Counted from the stretch's first letter, positions 1-11,444 are shown. The stretch is 64,000 bases of DNA from Corynespora cassiicola (GCA_022059125.1 JAEUWY010000002.1:1984001-2048000); one strand, 5' to 3'. Made by a program: numbers and translations. Notes: generated by a model not told the origin, from the letters alone.

Positions 1-790
1 GCTGCAGCGCGAGCACCAAACACACGAGCGCGGCCATCAAAACGATCGACCCAGCCAAGTCGAACCTCCGCACCAGCGCCAGCTCGCGCGGTCCGCCAGT
101 GCGCCCCCGACAAAAGGTCCTGCCACCGACGCCAGGCCCATCGCCATGAACACGAAGCCCACGTGCGAGGCGCGCTTCTCCAGCGGGCAGGATGCCACGA
201 GGATCAGCACGCAGCTGGTGCTTATCCCCGCAGCGCCACAGCCGGCGATGGCGCGGCCGAGGATTAGGGCGAGGGAGTTGGGGGCTACGGTGCAGATCAG
301 AGAGCCGAGGGCGAAGATGGCGATGGCAAGGTTGAAGATGTGTTTTACGGAGAAGAGGGTGTAGAGGCGGCCCTAGACGAGTTGGAGGGAGGCGGAAGTG
401 AGGCTGATAGGGATGCTGAGTTAGCTCTGGGTTTGTGGAGGAGTGAGGTGTGATATGTTTGGACGTACAGGTAGGCGGATGTCCACCATGCGATGTCGCC
501 CAGAGCGTGGAAGCTGTTTGCGATCTTTGGCAAGGCAGTTGCAACGATGGTTTGATCCTGGGTATGTTAGAATATGTTCCTAGTGTGATTCACTTGTGAT
601 GCAGAGGGCTACTCACCAGTCCATAACGAAATCCTGCGACGCGGAGAATGACGACAATCAGAGCTAGAGGAAGAGGTCTTGCATATTCCGGGTTGTCGTC
701 TGTATTGCTTAGCTCGACCTCTTTGCTTGGGGTAGACTCTATAGCCACTTCTTTTGCTACAGCGTCTTTGCTATCTTCGGGCGTGGACAT
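1..790 (-). pseudogene. MFS drug-type transporter, decayed, runs off left edge
   Basis: Reading leftwards from the ATG at 790, the protein starts with a charged cytoplasmic tail, then a first membrane segment, then DQTIVATALPKIA and AWWTSAYL, both typical of the DHA (drug:H+ antiporter) branch of the major facilitator superfamily. Two introns can be removed cleanly, one after the first segment (about 555-618) and one after SAYL (about 425-478). Two lesions follow. A TAG at 373-375 sits where the family has an aromatic residue before G-(R/K)-L-Y. Near position 70 the chain jumps from GGALADRASWRW straight to RRFDLAGSIVLM, losing about 35 codons of loop and membrane segment and shifting the frame. 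I therefore call it a pseudogene. The remaining half lies outside the window. An assembly error would be the main alternative. Confidence 0.72.
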
Positions 791-1351
791 TGTCAGTTCC
801 TCAAATTCCAGGATTGGATAGAAGATGTCTGATTCAAAGCCAGTCAACATAAGAGAGAAATCAAAGAGAAATTAGCCGTCTATTGAAAAGGTCATGGGAA
901 TCCGCGGCGAAGCTAGATAGCTATGCCACATTCTTTTTCGCACCCGATTGGACGACTTGACCCCCAAAGTCAAGATGCAGATAATCGGAAGTAAGGGCTA
1001 TTACTCTATCTTCTAGACTTCGTGTTGAAAGTTGAGTTCCTGATTTCATCAAATCGTCAGTTGACAACCGTCAGAAGGTTTTTGAACTCTAAACCCGCTA
1101 CCTTGACAGTTGCGGATGTGCGTCTTCGAGGCTACGCCCCACCACCACGCCGTATCAAGACAAAACACAGAGCTAGGCAGTAAATATGACTTGAGATTGT
1201 ACACGCCAGTCCTAACCTTTCATGTGGAGGGCGCGTTACTCAAAACGAGGTGATTAATTCACGACAATTGGTAACAATAACAAGGTTGGGATAAGTTGAA
1301 AATTGGCATATGCCAAAAATTGCTTTTTTATCATTCATTCGTTTTTTTCTC
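791..1351. other. intergenic, nothing recognised
   Basis: This gap is upstream of the decayed transporter (minus strand) and downstream of the M28 peptidase. It is slightly AT-rich. I see no reading frame with family motifs and no repeat. Confidence 0.6.
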
Positions 1352-2950
1352 TCAAATATCGTGTCCACACGTGCCAGTGTGCCTCTCCTCGTCATCGAGA
1401 GTCCAGTCAATCTCGGCACGGCCGATCAAGCCACGCTCAGTGACGGTAGCGTTGACAGGGCTCTTGGGGATGATCTGTTCGCCCCTGGTAGCGAGGACGG
1501 AAAGAACGTGAGCAGCAGCCTACGTATATGTCAGTGCTTGTTATATGTGAATGGGTTGATTACGCTTACCTTGGCGTTGATGGTCAGAGTGGTGGGGTTG
1601 GGGTTGTCGATGGTGTCGCAAGCCTGGTGGTAGCAGGGATCCTGCTCAACACCGGTTCCAGTGTGCAGTCCACCTACGGGTTTGCCAATGTTCATGAAGG
1701 ACTGGTAGTCGCTACCACCAGTGAACCTCGCAGCAGTGACATTGACACCGTTCTTGGTGAAGTGGTCGACAAACAACTTCTCGATGGCGTCGGAGCCAGG
1801 GGCTCCGGTCAGGTTGTGAGTGCTGCCATCTCCGTCAAAGACGCCAAAGTAACCCCTCGAAACCATGTCAAAGTTGAGATAGGTCAGGATTTTGTTGGCC
1901 TCGGTGGTGTTAAGGTTCTGGACGTAGTACTTGGATCCAAGAAGACCATTCTCCTCAGCTCCCCACCAACCGAACCTGACCTTGTTCTTGACCTTGTACT
2001 TCTCCAATGCGGTCTTGAGCTCCAAGATCAATGTGCTTCCGGAACCATCGTCATTGATACCAGCACCGGCCTTGACACTGTCCAAATGCGCACCCAACAT
2101 GATGACATTGTCCGGATCGCCACCAACAGTCTCGGTGAAGACGTTCTGCGTGATCTTGGTTTCAATATCCTGAGTCTGCTGGAAATAGGCAGTAATCTCC
2201 TCGCCACCCTCAATGCGTGCCTTCAGGGCCTCGCCGTCGGCCCTGTTGATGAGACCCGTTGGAACATACTCCTCTGGGTTTGGTGCGGAGAGAGTTCCGC
2301 CAGTGACGGGGGTCGACACATCGGTGTAAATGACGACCGAAGCAGCACCGGCGGCAGCGGCAGGTTTCATACGGCCGGCGAATGTGGTTCCATCAGGGCA
2401 CAGGCCTCGCTGCACCAGCACGATCTTGCCCTCGACATCAAGACCATCATACGACTCGTTGGTGCAGCCCTCTGGGCCCGAGGGTCCGAGAACAAGAGGC
2501 AATGTCTGACCTTCGGGTGGGGTCGAAGGAGAGTATGATGCTCCGATTACGTGGTACGATGTGTTGTCAACCCTAAATTCAACCGAAACAACATCGAAGA
2601 AGAGGGCGGGAAAGTCCTGGACCCAGGTGCGGAAGCCGGTCGAGTTCTGCGTCCTTGAGAGGATATAATCCACCGAAGCAGCATAGCCGGGGAATCCGAA
2701 GGCGCGGTTTCCGCCATTGGCTTTGGCGATCTCGTCCAGTTTCTGGAGGTTGCCCATCAATCTACGCAATGTCAGGCAATTATCTCGTGATTGTGGATGA
2801 TCAACTCAATTACCCTTCGGTCGTAATGGCATCCTGGTACGGCTTTGACTTGACATAGGGCTTCAGCTTGTCGCCGTATGTGGTACCAGGAAAGGCAGCG
2901 GCGAGCGTTTGGGCAGCGCCCGCAAGAAGCAATCCGGACTCAAGCTTCAT
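1352..2950 (-). CDS. secreted M28 zinc aminopeptidase (leucine aminopeptidase 2 type)
   Basis: The model is complement(join(1352..1519,1570..2761,2814..2950)), 498 residues. It starts with a signal peptide (MKLESGLLLAGAAQTLAAA). A protease-associated domain lies around residues 110-210 (GKIVLVQRGLCPDGTTFAGR). The M28 domain follows: H271 and D273 in LGAHLDSV, D283/D284 in GINDDGSGS, E315/E316 in WWGAEENGLLGS, and a late HQACDT motif. All the di-zinc and catalytic residues of the family are visible, so the enzyme should be active. Family members remove N-terminal amino acids from peptides outside the cell for nitrogen nutrition. Both introns are short GT..AG introns. The last exon encodes the C-terminal segment ending RHTGTCGHDI. 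Neighbours do not form an obvious pathway with it. Confidence 0.93.
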
Positions 2951-3917
2951 CCTGGACGATTCGAAAAATTATCTGCGACAAATTCCAGGTGCCTGCAGGT
3001 GTCCAGAAACTCGGGGAAGCCCCGATTTAAGTGTTCCCCGCAGCCTGGGTTGATTAAATTTGATTGCGCGCATCATTGCCACCATTCTGTCGCCATCCAT
3101 GCGCATCGCCTTATCGCCTATCAACGGCTGAAGACTGAATCGTGGTACGAGGTGGAGCAAAGGCCTCGAAAAGCAGGTCCCAAGATGTTCGAGCCGAATG
3201 CCAAGGGAGTCGCACATTAACGTCTTGCCACCTTCCGGATGGGGTGAATACACGTGACCTCCGGTCCCTTGGCAGAGCCGCTGCGCATTCCGACTGCCGT
3301 CTCTGGACAAGGGCCGCTTGTTCATCGATTCTCGTCAGATTTCCATCTTCACTTGATGTCCGTTATCAATTGGCCTGCTTGAGGGCGTGGGAGCGCAAAG
3401 TCTTGGATGGCGAAAGACGCGTGGCAATGGACAGTTCCTGGAGTCTGCGTATCCAACCAAAGCGGATGGCTGGTATATTGGATCAACATCATCGCCTGGA
3501 TCAAATTGGCCAAAGAAGAAGACCGTTCATTTCTGGTATACGTGTCTTGCGGCCGTGGGCGAATTGTGCCTATTGAACAGTGAGGCACTGGCGAACCAAG
3601 AGACAGAGTCCAGTCTGGACATAATTCATTAGGGAAAACAAAGAAGGATTAAGACCGGCAGCTCCCTGTAGCTTTATAGCGTGCCATAGAGGACCTTGAT
3701 GGTTTCCAAGGTTGTGGATCTGGGGATGGAGAGATGCCGCCCACCGGGAATGGAATAGCGTCTCGCTTATATTTTCTGTTTTAGTATAGCACGCATGTCA
3801 TATAAGGGAGTCTCCAGGGCTCGAACTTTCCATTCAAAAGCCCACGAGAGAATTGGACCACATAGGTCGGGCTACTATCGATGTTTCTGCCAATTCAATC
3901 CTGGATAAATCCCCCGG
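2951..3917. other. intergenic, promoter side of the M28 peptidase
   Basis: This is nearly 1 kb between the start of the peptidase and the stop of the adenylating enzyme. Overlapping reading frames of 80-140 codons occur on both strands, but none shows motifs, splice logic or plausible composition, so I treat them as chance. Confidence 0.5.
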
Positions 3918-5674
3918 TCATCGATACAAGCCTTCAATCTCCTTCTCCCAGAGCTCCAGATTGGACCTTCTAGCAACAGAGTCCTTTTGCGTCCTCACTA
4001 AACGCTTGTCCCCAGTGGCAAACAACATCAGCTCAGGAGTCAGTGCAAGATACTCTGGAATGCTCTTGTTGACTTCCTCCAGAATAAGCCGTAAATTACC
4101 GAGCTTGGTTGCATCGCCAAGCTCGCAGCCACGATCCCATTCTACAAGCACAAAAGGCTTCGGACGTCCGTTTCCTCCAACCAAGGCGGCAGTGATATCC
4201 GGGTGCGCCGCAGCAATCCTGGATTCTATATTGCTAGCGTGTAGATTATGGCCATTCGAGAATACCAACATGTCGTCGGTACGTCCCACGTATTTCCATC
4301 TACCTTCTTTGGAAGGATGCGGTTTGAAGAGATCGCCCGTACGGAACTCATGCAAGTCGGGATGAACCTGGAAGATCTGTTGCCATCTTTCTAACTCAGT
4401 CTTGCGAATGAAAACAGCCTCGTAGAGACAATCGGAATACTCTCTAAAGTTGAGGCCAACTGCCGGCCGAAAGGAATGGTACTCCCAGTCCTCTTTGTCG
4501 TTGAAGCCGGTGAAGTAGGCACCAGCTTCAGTAGAACCCAAAGAAGGCTTGAGGATAACATGGTCATTTATCTTGTTGGCCGTGGCAGGCGACATGGGCG
4601 CCCCCGCGAAAAATAAAATCTCCAGTGTTTTCAGAATTTCTAAACCCGAAGGATCCTCAACAAGAGCATCGATAAGATTGGGAGTTAGTATAGCGCAATG
4701 GGGCTGGCCGTATCTGATGACGTCTTGCACTGTTTTAGGTGTTGCTGGAATCGTGCTTGAAGGTCCAAAGATGACAGTGGTGTCTACAAAGACAGGAAAC
4801 TGTAGTGCTAATGTCATTCCGACAGACTGAGGTACATTAGTTGATTTTCACAGAAAAGCGAAAATGGGCCGTACTTGGACGTTGGGAAGTGGCGTATACC
4901 AGCGTTTTACTGCCATACTCTGACTGAAACGTGGCTTGCGGTGGTCTGGCATCAGCTTGGCGATGTCAATGGAGCACATCATTCGATGAGTGTAGGTAAT
5001 CAGTTTCGGGAATCCTTCTTTCTTGTCAGAGAGCTCTAACATTTCTTGATTAAAAACTCACCAGTTGTACCAGATGTATGGAAAATCAACCATGGATTGT
5101 CTGCGGCCTCATCCCAAGTCTTTGTGAATGGGAAGGAGGGAGCATCCTTGTTACTAAACAGCTCAGAAAGCTCAGGAACTTTAAGCTCAAGGACGTTGGA
5201 TGCTTTTACCAAGCCTAGTACTTCGCTTACTCGCTCTTTGAGTTCACTCCCGCACAAGTACGCCCGGCAGCTGGACTCTTCTAGAATATGCGCCTCTCCA
5301 GACGAAGAGAGAAAAGGCGATGGAAGTAGAAGCTGTACGATTCGCATCAGCAATTTTCTTTCTCACGACGAAGTTGCTCAAACCTTCTTCCCGATTTTGG
5401 CAGCAGCAACGGCCAAAATTGGGTATCGAACATCCTTTGGCCCCGTATATGCGATCGTTTCGAAGTTAGAAGCAGTAGGAGGTAGATTATTCTCTAACCA
5501 GAGCGCGGCAGTGTTGATTCCGCTGGCAAAGTCATGGAAGGTGATGTCTCGGAATCCTTTAGATAAGTCCCCATCATCAATCGGAACCTCTCCCCATATG
5601 CGGGTTGGTTGTTCTTGTGCGATCTCATCGATACGGGAAATCACCAACCGTGAACCGATATTCTCAGAGAACAT
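3918..5674 (-). CDS. stand-alone adenylation-domain (NRPS-like/ANL) enzyme
   Basis: The model is complement(join(3918..4826,4875..5014,5062..5332,5384..5674)), 536 residues; an upstream in-frame ATG at 5758 would add 28. The adenylate-forming core motifs are present in order: HTSGTTGFPK (about 182-191, codon split by an intron), GSTEAGAYFTG, EFRTGDLF, and YVGRTDDMLVFSNGHNL. The chain ends with VARRSNLELWEKEIEGLY, the usual end of an adenylation domain in fungal NRPS-like reductases and synthetases. It then stops, with no carrier-protein, reductase or thioesterase domain. It should activate a carboxylic acid as an acyl-adenylate, but the sequence does not show how the product is captured. It is divergent from a P450 and near a PKS relic, which suggests a former metabolite cluster. 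Truncation of a longer A-T-R protein is an alternative to a true one-domain enzyme. Confidence 0.85.
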
Positions 5675-5845
5675 GATGTCTGGTTGACTGGTTGTCTGTT
5701 GAGATACAATGTTAGATTTAAGTAAATTTTTATATATTTGTGTTGAAAGATGTAGCATGCTCAGAGATCATCGAGATGACATAAGCACTAAGTACTCGCG
5801 CAGCCCTTGCAGCCTCGTGTACTCCACGACCTCAGATCCCCACAG

Positions 5846-5868
5846 CCCTTGGCGCCCTTGGCGCCCTT
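5846..5868. repeat. 9-bp tandem repeat
   Basis: The unit CCCTTGGCG occurs twice head to tail, followed by a partial third copy. It lies in the shared promoter of the adenylating enzyme and the P450. It may be simple slippage. Confidence 0.7.
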
Positions 5869-6054
5869 TTCGTATACAATATTGATATTTGTGTTGCTTA
5901 TTTACATGGCCGTGTTCGTATTTACCATTGAATATCGTATAGTTGGTTGGCTTTTACGAGGTTATCAAAACCCATGCTAGCTCTCCACCACTGATAACAT
6001 ACCTAGGTACATACCTACCCGAGAGACCCATGACAGCCCTGGTTTTATGAGTAG

Positions 6055-6064
6055 ATCACGTGAT
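6055..6064. promoter_or_regulatory. CACGTG palindrome (possible bHLH site)
   Basis: The sequence ATCACGTGAT is a perfect 10-bp palindrome, about 290 bp upstream of the P450 start and about 380 bp upstream of the adenylating enzyme start. CACGTG is the known core bound by fungal bHLH factors. A role in co-regulating this divergent pair is inference only. Confidence 0.4.
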
Positions 6065-6352
6065 TGTACTTTGTTTTCTGGATTCCTTTTCTCAACCTGG
6101 TAAAGGTCTTCAACACAGAAATGAGAACCGATTGCCAAAGAAATAAACTTATCATTTTAGTAATTGTATCTAAAACTCATAGTCGGATGTTTAGAGACCA
6201 ATGATCTGCGCCGGACCGTGTTCATATTTCATCCGGAACGTTGGCTTTGCCTCTCAATCATGTGGCACAGTCCTACGCCTCCTTCATATAATCTTCTCAT
6301 TACAACGCAGCGCTGATGACATTTGTACTCATTCAATCCGAAACGACGCGAA

Positions 6353-8149
6353 ATGGCTTTTTCGGTCGTCTGGATTGCGGCCCAGGTGCTGTTCACTGTG
6401 TTCATGACAAGAATATGTAGGTACTGTAAGCTCTAGATCCAGTTGCTAATCCGTGAAAGTGTGTCTGTATCTATACCTACCGAATATTTTTCCATCCCTT
6501 ACATTCATATCCGGGGCCATTTGTGGCCAAATTCACTGATTGGTATGGTGGATATCACGCCTTATGAAAGAATTTGCACAACAACTCATCTAGATCATGA
6601 GAAATATGGTAAACTCGTTCAAATATGTGTCTCCATGACTTACCTAAGTGAAAGAGCAATATAATTCGCCACGGGCCAAAAAAGCTGGTGTTCAACAGCG
6701 CTCAAGCGTTGCATGGTAACAAGTGCTCCCCGAAGCCTTGCCTATCATTACGCTGATGTGGAAGTAGATGTTTACCAAAACGAACGTCTTTCAAAACCTC
6801 GGTCATATCTTATCTCGCAGCCTCTTCCAAATGTTTACAGTCTTTTCAATGTCATCGATAAGCGTCTACACCGGCTCAAGCGTCGCACTATTGGTTCTAG
6901 CATAAATGAAAAAGCGATGCGCGAATTTAAGCCTATTCTGATGTCTCAAATTGACATATTTATCCAAAAACTTAGAGTCATGGCCAAATGTATTTCTAAC
7001 GCATGTATTGGAGAGATAAAGACAGTGGATATGACGCAGAGTTGCAAGTATCTTGGTCTAGGTATTATAAGGCTACTTGGTTTCGACACGAATCTTGAGC
7101 TGCAGACGAAATTCGAAAACAGATACGTACAATCCGGCTTGGAGATGAGCAATTATCGATCCAATGTGCTGATCCAATTTCCACTACTACAGAAAACACC
7201 TGTCGAGCTATTTATTGGTCCGTACTTGGATATAATTGGCGGATGGTGGGACAGGGGGCAAATGAAGTACCATCAAAAGCTTCGATCATTGATTTTGGAA
7301 AGGAAGAAAGAAGGCAAACATGCGAAGAAGGATTTGTACAGTTTTGTCGCAGACATCAAGGACCCCGAAACCGGTGAAACTATGCGACTGAGAGATATCT
7401 GGAGTGAAGCTGCATTCTTCATGCCCGCTGGTCAGTATCCCGTGCCCTTTTCGATGACGGCTGTGCAAACGACAAGTCTCACAAGCTAACTTGTGATGAC
7501 ATAAAAAGGCGGTGATACTACTGCGACAGCTCTTGCAGCTTGCTTTTTCTACCTTTCACGATTCCTCGACATATATTCAAAACTTGCCCATGAAATTAGG
7601 TCGACATTTTCATATGCTGCCTCGATTCGCGCCGGACCCACGCTAGCGTCGTGCACGTATCTGCACGCCGTAATCGATGAGACACTTCGAATCACACCAC
7701 CTATTGTTACTACACTATGGCGCGAATATCCTTCCTCATCTGCTTCAGAGTCATTAGAACCTCTCATCATAGATGGTCACTCTATCCCTCCAGATACTCA
7801 CGTTGCAGTAAACATTTACGGTCTTCATCATAGCCCGAATTACTTCCCCCGCCCGAGCTGCTTTCTACCCTCACGATGGCTTGAAAATGACACAACATTC
7901 ACTTCTGCACAGAACAAGCGAATGTATGATGCATTTATGCCTTTCAGCATCGGCAGCAGGGGGTGTGCGGGCAAAGCCATGGCATACCAAGAAATGAGCC
8001 TTGTGCTTGCCAAGACTTTCTGGTATCTTGATTTTGAGAGTGGCAGGAATGAGGTACATGAGGTTTTCAAGGTCAAGGATCAATTCACTAGTTCGCATGA
8101 GGGGCCGAACTTGGTGTTCAACATTCGAGAGGGACTGAGCGGAGAATAA
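6353..8149 (+). pseudogene. cytochrome P450 with broken N-terminal frame
   Basis: The C-terminal two thirds are well preserved in exons 6768..7430 and 7509..8149: the oxygen-binding helix (FFMPAG/GDTTATALA, split by an intron), the ExxR helix (VIDETLRITPP), and the heme loop FSIGSRGCAGKAMAYQE. Upstream, RIFFHPLHSYPGPF (about 6484-6525) is the proline-rich hinge after the membrane anchor, and RHGPKKLVFNSAQALH (about 6667-6715) is the next conserved block. Between them the frame breaks. In the hinge frame a TGA follows YHAL at about 6565, while the expected continuation (YERICTTTHLDHEKYG) lies one base out. No GT..AG intron restores both sides. The gene is thus probably dead, unless this is a base-call error. 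It is divergent from the adenylating enzyme and would have been a plausible tailoring oxidase for it. Confidence 0.7.
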
Positions 8150-8316
8150 AGTGAGAACCTTTTTCGCAAGATCTTAGGTAGCATTCAGATGCTTAGAATA
8201 CTCTAGCTAAGCTCTAATGATAAGGTGAATCTGTGGAATAAACACTTCGACTTATCAGGTAATACTGCGTTGAGGAAGCTATGAAATTGAGTGGAAAAAG
8301 CTCAACCCACTTTACA

Positions 8317-9686
8317 CTAGAACCGAAAGGTTTTGAATCCCTGAGCCGATATATCCGTATCATTATTGATGGAGGGTTTCATACCCTCTTGACCATCGAA
8401 AATTGATCTCATAGTCGTGTTTGTCGACAGAATGAAATCTTCGCTTGTTTTGTCTGCGAAAAGGCTAGCATCTGGGTTTACTTTATTTCGAAATTGAGGC
8501 CACGATGCGGTGTGATTGTCGCGTGGTAGATTCGAGGATGACTGTAACCGCCCCTTGATCCTTGCAATAATCCCAACGATACAAGATGAAGACCGGAAAA
8601 GCTTGGGAAATGACGGTAGACAGAGAACAAAGAATCCAGCTACCATTTCGGCACAGCACCACATGCCCAGTTCCGAGATAGTATACGAGATATCTTTAGT
8701 ATTGGCAAAATCAAAAGAGCTTTTTGTGCGAAATCCAGCACATGCTGTAGCTCTGTGACAAGTCAGATTAGTAAGTGGTGGAGGAGGAAATACTTACATT
8801 ACTCCTACAGCAAAAACTGCACCAGTACCCAATTTTTGAACAATCGACATATGAAGGGTCCATATCACCCTTTGCGGGAGGATGAGTATAATAATATCTG
8901 AGAAAAAATTCACAAATGCTGATACGATATTGATCTTGGGCATGTCGAGGCAAGATCCGTCGACCCAGATGTTCCAGAACTTTTCGCGAGGTTTACAGCC
9001 AAAAATCTCGATGAAAGTACAAATTGTATAGAATAGAACGTTTGTCCAGAGGGTGATGTAGCAAGACCACCAGAAAATATTGCGTGTTCCCCTTGGGACA
9101 AAAAGCCGTACCCATTGCAGCAGGATCCCGGCTTTCAGCATCATAATGACGATACCATAAACCGTAGACCCAGCGCTTACATTCTGTGAGAAGTTAATAA
9201 AATGTCACGTACTGTTTCAGGCGGTCTTACATATAGTAAATCTGGAATTTCTTTGAGTTTTATATTCCACTGATGAACAAGCAAACCAGTGGATCTTACG
9301 ACTCTCATACAAAGATAAAGGAAACCCGCAAAGGAACCCTGCGCATCGAAGTGAGATTGAAACCAATGAAGAGGAATGGAACGACACACCAATGCAGCTA
9401 AAGACACATCTAGAATGAATTAGTGACGTCCACTTCCAAAATAACTATTCTGCTTACAGTCTTCGGCTGAAACCCTCTTATGGTAGGCAAACCTTGAATA
9501 AAAATGAACAAGAATAAGTATAGACGCAATGGAGCCAGTGGTAGCGCAAAAGGCCGTCCCCAAACTCTTATTTCGTGCGTTGTTAAAGTTCGATTGATGC
9601 CCTAGAGGCGGTATGAGAGCGGGACCTTCCAGAAGAGCGTTCTGAATGCCAATAGGCAAATCCTTGAACCAAGACATATCAATCAT
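8317..9686 (-). CDS. rhodopsin-domain (PTH11/SAT20-like) integral membrane protein
   Basis: The model is complement(join(8317..8752,8798..9183,9231..9409,9458..9686)), 409 residues. After a short N-terminus there are about seven hydrophobic segments. The hallmarks are the SAEDY-VSLAALV start of helix 2 and the central LLQWVRLFVPRGTRN...WW block. A conserved extracellular stretch (FGCKPREKFWN...GSCLD) then leads into a helix with FSDIIILILPQRVIW. This layout is that of the large fungal rhodopsin-domain family, whose members sit in the plasma membrane and are often found near secondary-metabolite genes. The family's biochemical role is mostly unknown. The cytoplasmic tail (last 100 or so residues) is polar and serine-rich. 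All three introns are 45-48 nt. The 3' end of the P450 is only 167 bp away, in convergent orientation. Confidence 0.85.
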
Positions 9687-10322
9687 GATTAATGATCGAT
9701 GAAAGCTTTTAATTGTAAAGTTGGATTTTCGATGGAAGAAAAAACCGCCTCAGTGCTAGTTGAATGGAGTAAGGTGTTGAATCATACAACAAGAGCTAAC
9801 TCGAAGAAATCCTAAGAATTCTTTTCATATGAAGAGTTTCCCAGCTTTCGGACACCGAAATACCAGGGCTAAATTTAGCTGTGCCCAATCAGTTTTTCAG
9901 CGATGGCAGCAAGTCAAGTGATGCTACATCTGACCACCATCACCGGGTGTTTCACAGCATATGCCATGACTCCGTTTTAATATCACGAACCAATGACCAC
10001 CGGGTAGTAGGCGCTGGACTATCGGCTTGCCCGAACCAAATATTTAAGTGTCAGAAATTTATGGACCGAATCCTAAGAGGTAGTAATAAGCGGGGTACCT
10101 GCTCTCCAGCATTATAGGTGTTCGGGATTTGGAGATGCGGGGGTCTGCGGGCTGTGCCAGGGACTTGCAGGTAAGAGCTGCTATGCGAGAACCCAGAAAA
10201 GTCATTTTGCCCATATATCTACATGAATCAGAATTTGTGTCTATCAAATCATCAATTCAAAGGTATTGATTCCTTAAGAATGATGCAGTGTTTTATCACA
10301 AGGTTGAGTCTCTTCAGGCTCC
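9687..10322. other. intergenic, upstream of the PKS relic
   Basis: No convincing gene. I looked for further polyketide-synthase domains upstream of the relic and could not identify any; decayed ketoreductase sequence may extend into the last 200 bp. The first bases are the promoter side of the rhodopsin-domain gene. Confidence 0.45.
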
Positions 10323-11003
10323 TCGTCGCTCTCTGGCATGTACAGCAGCGTGTCTCAGGCCAACTACGCAGCGGGCAATTTGTACAAAGATATACTTATA
10401 CGTTATGTGACCTAGTAACGGTCCAAATGTGATAACAATCAACTAGGCTGGACATGCACGACCAGGTTCATTGCTGAGAGCGAGGAGTACCAGAAGCTGG
10501 GTGAGATAGGAGTCAACATGGCCAACATTGAGGCCGAGAAACTCTTGTCGCTATTTTCGAGATATATTGCGATCCGTCGCAGCTTTTTCTGAAGCCTGAG
10601 AGAAGGCAGCTGCTCGTTGGGGTTGTCAAGCCCGGCGCTATGCAGGCTAAGGGCATGGATATCCTTGACGTCATGTAGAGACCTCTATCTGCCGGCTTCT
10701 CCCAATCAGATGGGACTGTAGTCGCAGGCAAAGCGGATGGGCTTGACTCTGCGACATTATCAAAACAGGCGGTCACAGAATATGCTAGGAAAGACATTGC
10801 CATTCAAGCCCTTGCTTTCAAGCTTGGTAGCCCGCTTCTCCATGTCTCCAGATGATATCGATGCGAAGCCATTGTTCGGATATGGCGCAGATTCTCTTGT
10901 CGCAGTGAACTTGAGGAGTTGGATCGGAAAGGTGTTTGTAGCGGATATAGCGGTCTTTGACATTATCGGCGGTTCGACGATTGAGGTCGTGGGCGCTCTG
11001 TAG
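10323..11003 (+). pseudogene. relic of a reducing polyketide synthase C-terminus (KR-ACP)
   Basis: Fragments in order match the end of a highly reducing fungal PKS. SSLSGMYSSVSQANYAAGN (10323 on) is the ketoreductase catalytic block ending in the usual QANYAAGN. IAESEEYQKLGEIG followed by ANIEAEKLLSLF matches the stretch after the ketoreductase. KPLFGYGADSLVAVNLRSW (about 10863-10923) is the acyl-carrier motif, with the phosphopantetheine serine still present, followed by VFDIIGGSTIE. Lesions: an early stop just after the ketoreductase block (about 10411), a one-base shift near 10565, a TAG at 10676-10678 and another shift near 10826. Nothing recognisable of the ketosynthase, acyltransferase, dehydratase or enoylreductase remains upstream. 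It is a non-functional remnant, evidence that a polyketide pathway once lay here. Confidence 0.82.
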
Positions 11004-11444
11004 GCGATGTTAATAGCATCAGGTTTACCACTTAGTCAATGAACCGATCATTAGCAATTTCATTGTGTTGTCGTGCGCGATAAATTGAAGGGTTTGGGTT
11101 GACCATGACCTTCAAAACATCGCGTCATCCTTATTAGTGATACCAAGACCAATCGTCACGTCACGTGCTTTGAGGGCTTAGGAGGTACTACTTGCGATGA
11201 TGAGGAAAATGGTAAATTTAGTATTTTGGAAGAAGGTATACAGTCAATTTTGAATGATTCGAATTGCTTCGTTTACGGTTCTTACTATGATAAGCGGATT
11301 TATTTCCAAGGTATCGCGTTCAACCACCTTTCCAAACGGCGTTCTAGGCCTGGCGAAGTTAATAAACAGGACTCGATCAGGTGACTAAATGGATAACCAA
11401 TTCCTAATATATTGACCATTTATGACTGTTTAGTATTCTATAGA
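11004..11444. other. intergenic between PKS relic and M43 protease
   Basis: No reading frame or repeat recognised. It includes a GTCACGTCACGTG stretch near 11158 and the 3' flank of the metalloprotease gene. Confidence 0.5.

Larger units (their letters stand above)
5675..6352. other. divergent intergenic region between adenylating enzyme and P450
   Basis: The region holds the 5' sides of both genes. It contains a short tandem repeat, a 10-bp CACGTG palindrome and TACCTA/CCTAGGTAC runs, described separately. I see no further gene. Confidence 0.6.

Noticed and set aside
1528..2538. A 336-codon frame on the plus strand
   Set aside because: It is antisense to the M28 peptidase, whose motifs and introns are unambiguous. 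Long shadow frames are common opposite GC-rich genes.
3142..3576. 144-codon plus-strand frame and overlapping minus frames
   Set aside because: No motif, no intron logic, overlapping frames on both strands and composition like untranslated DNA.
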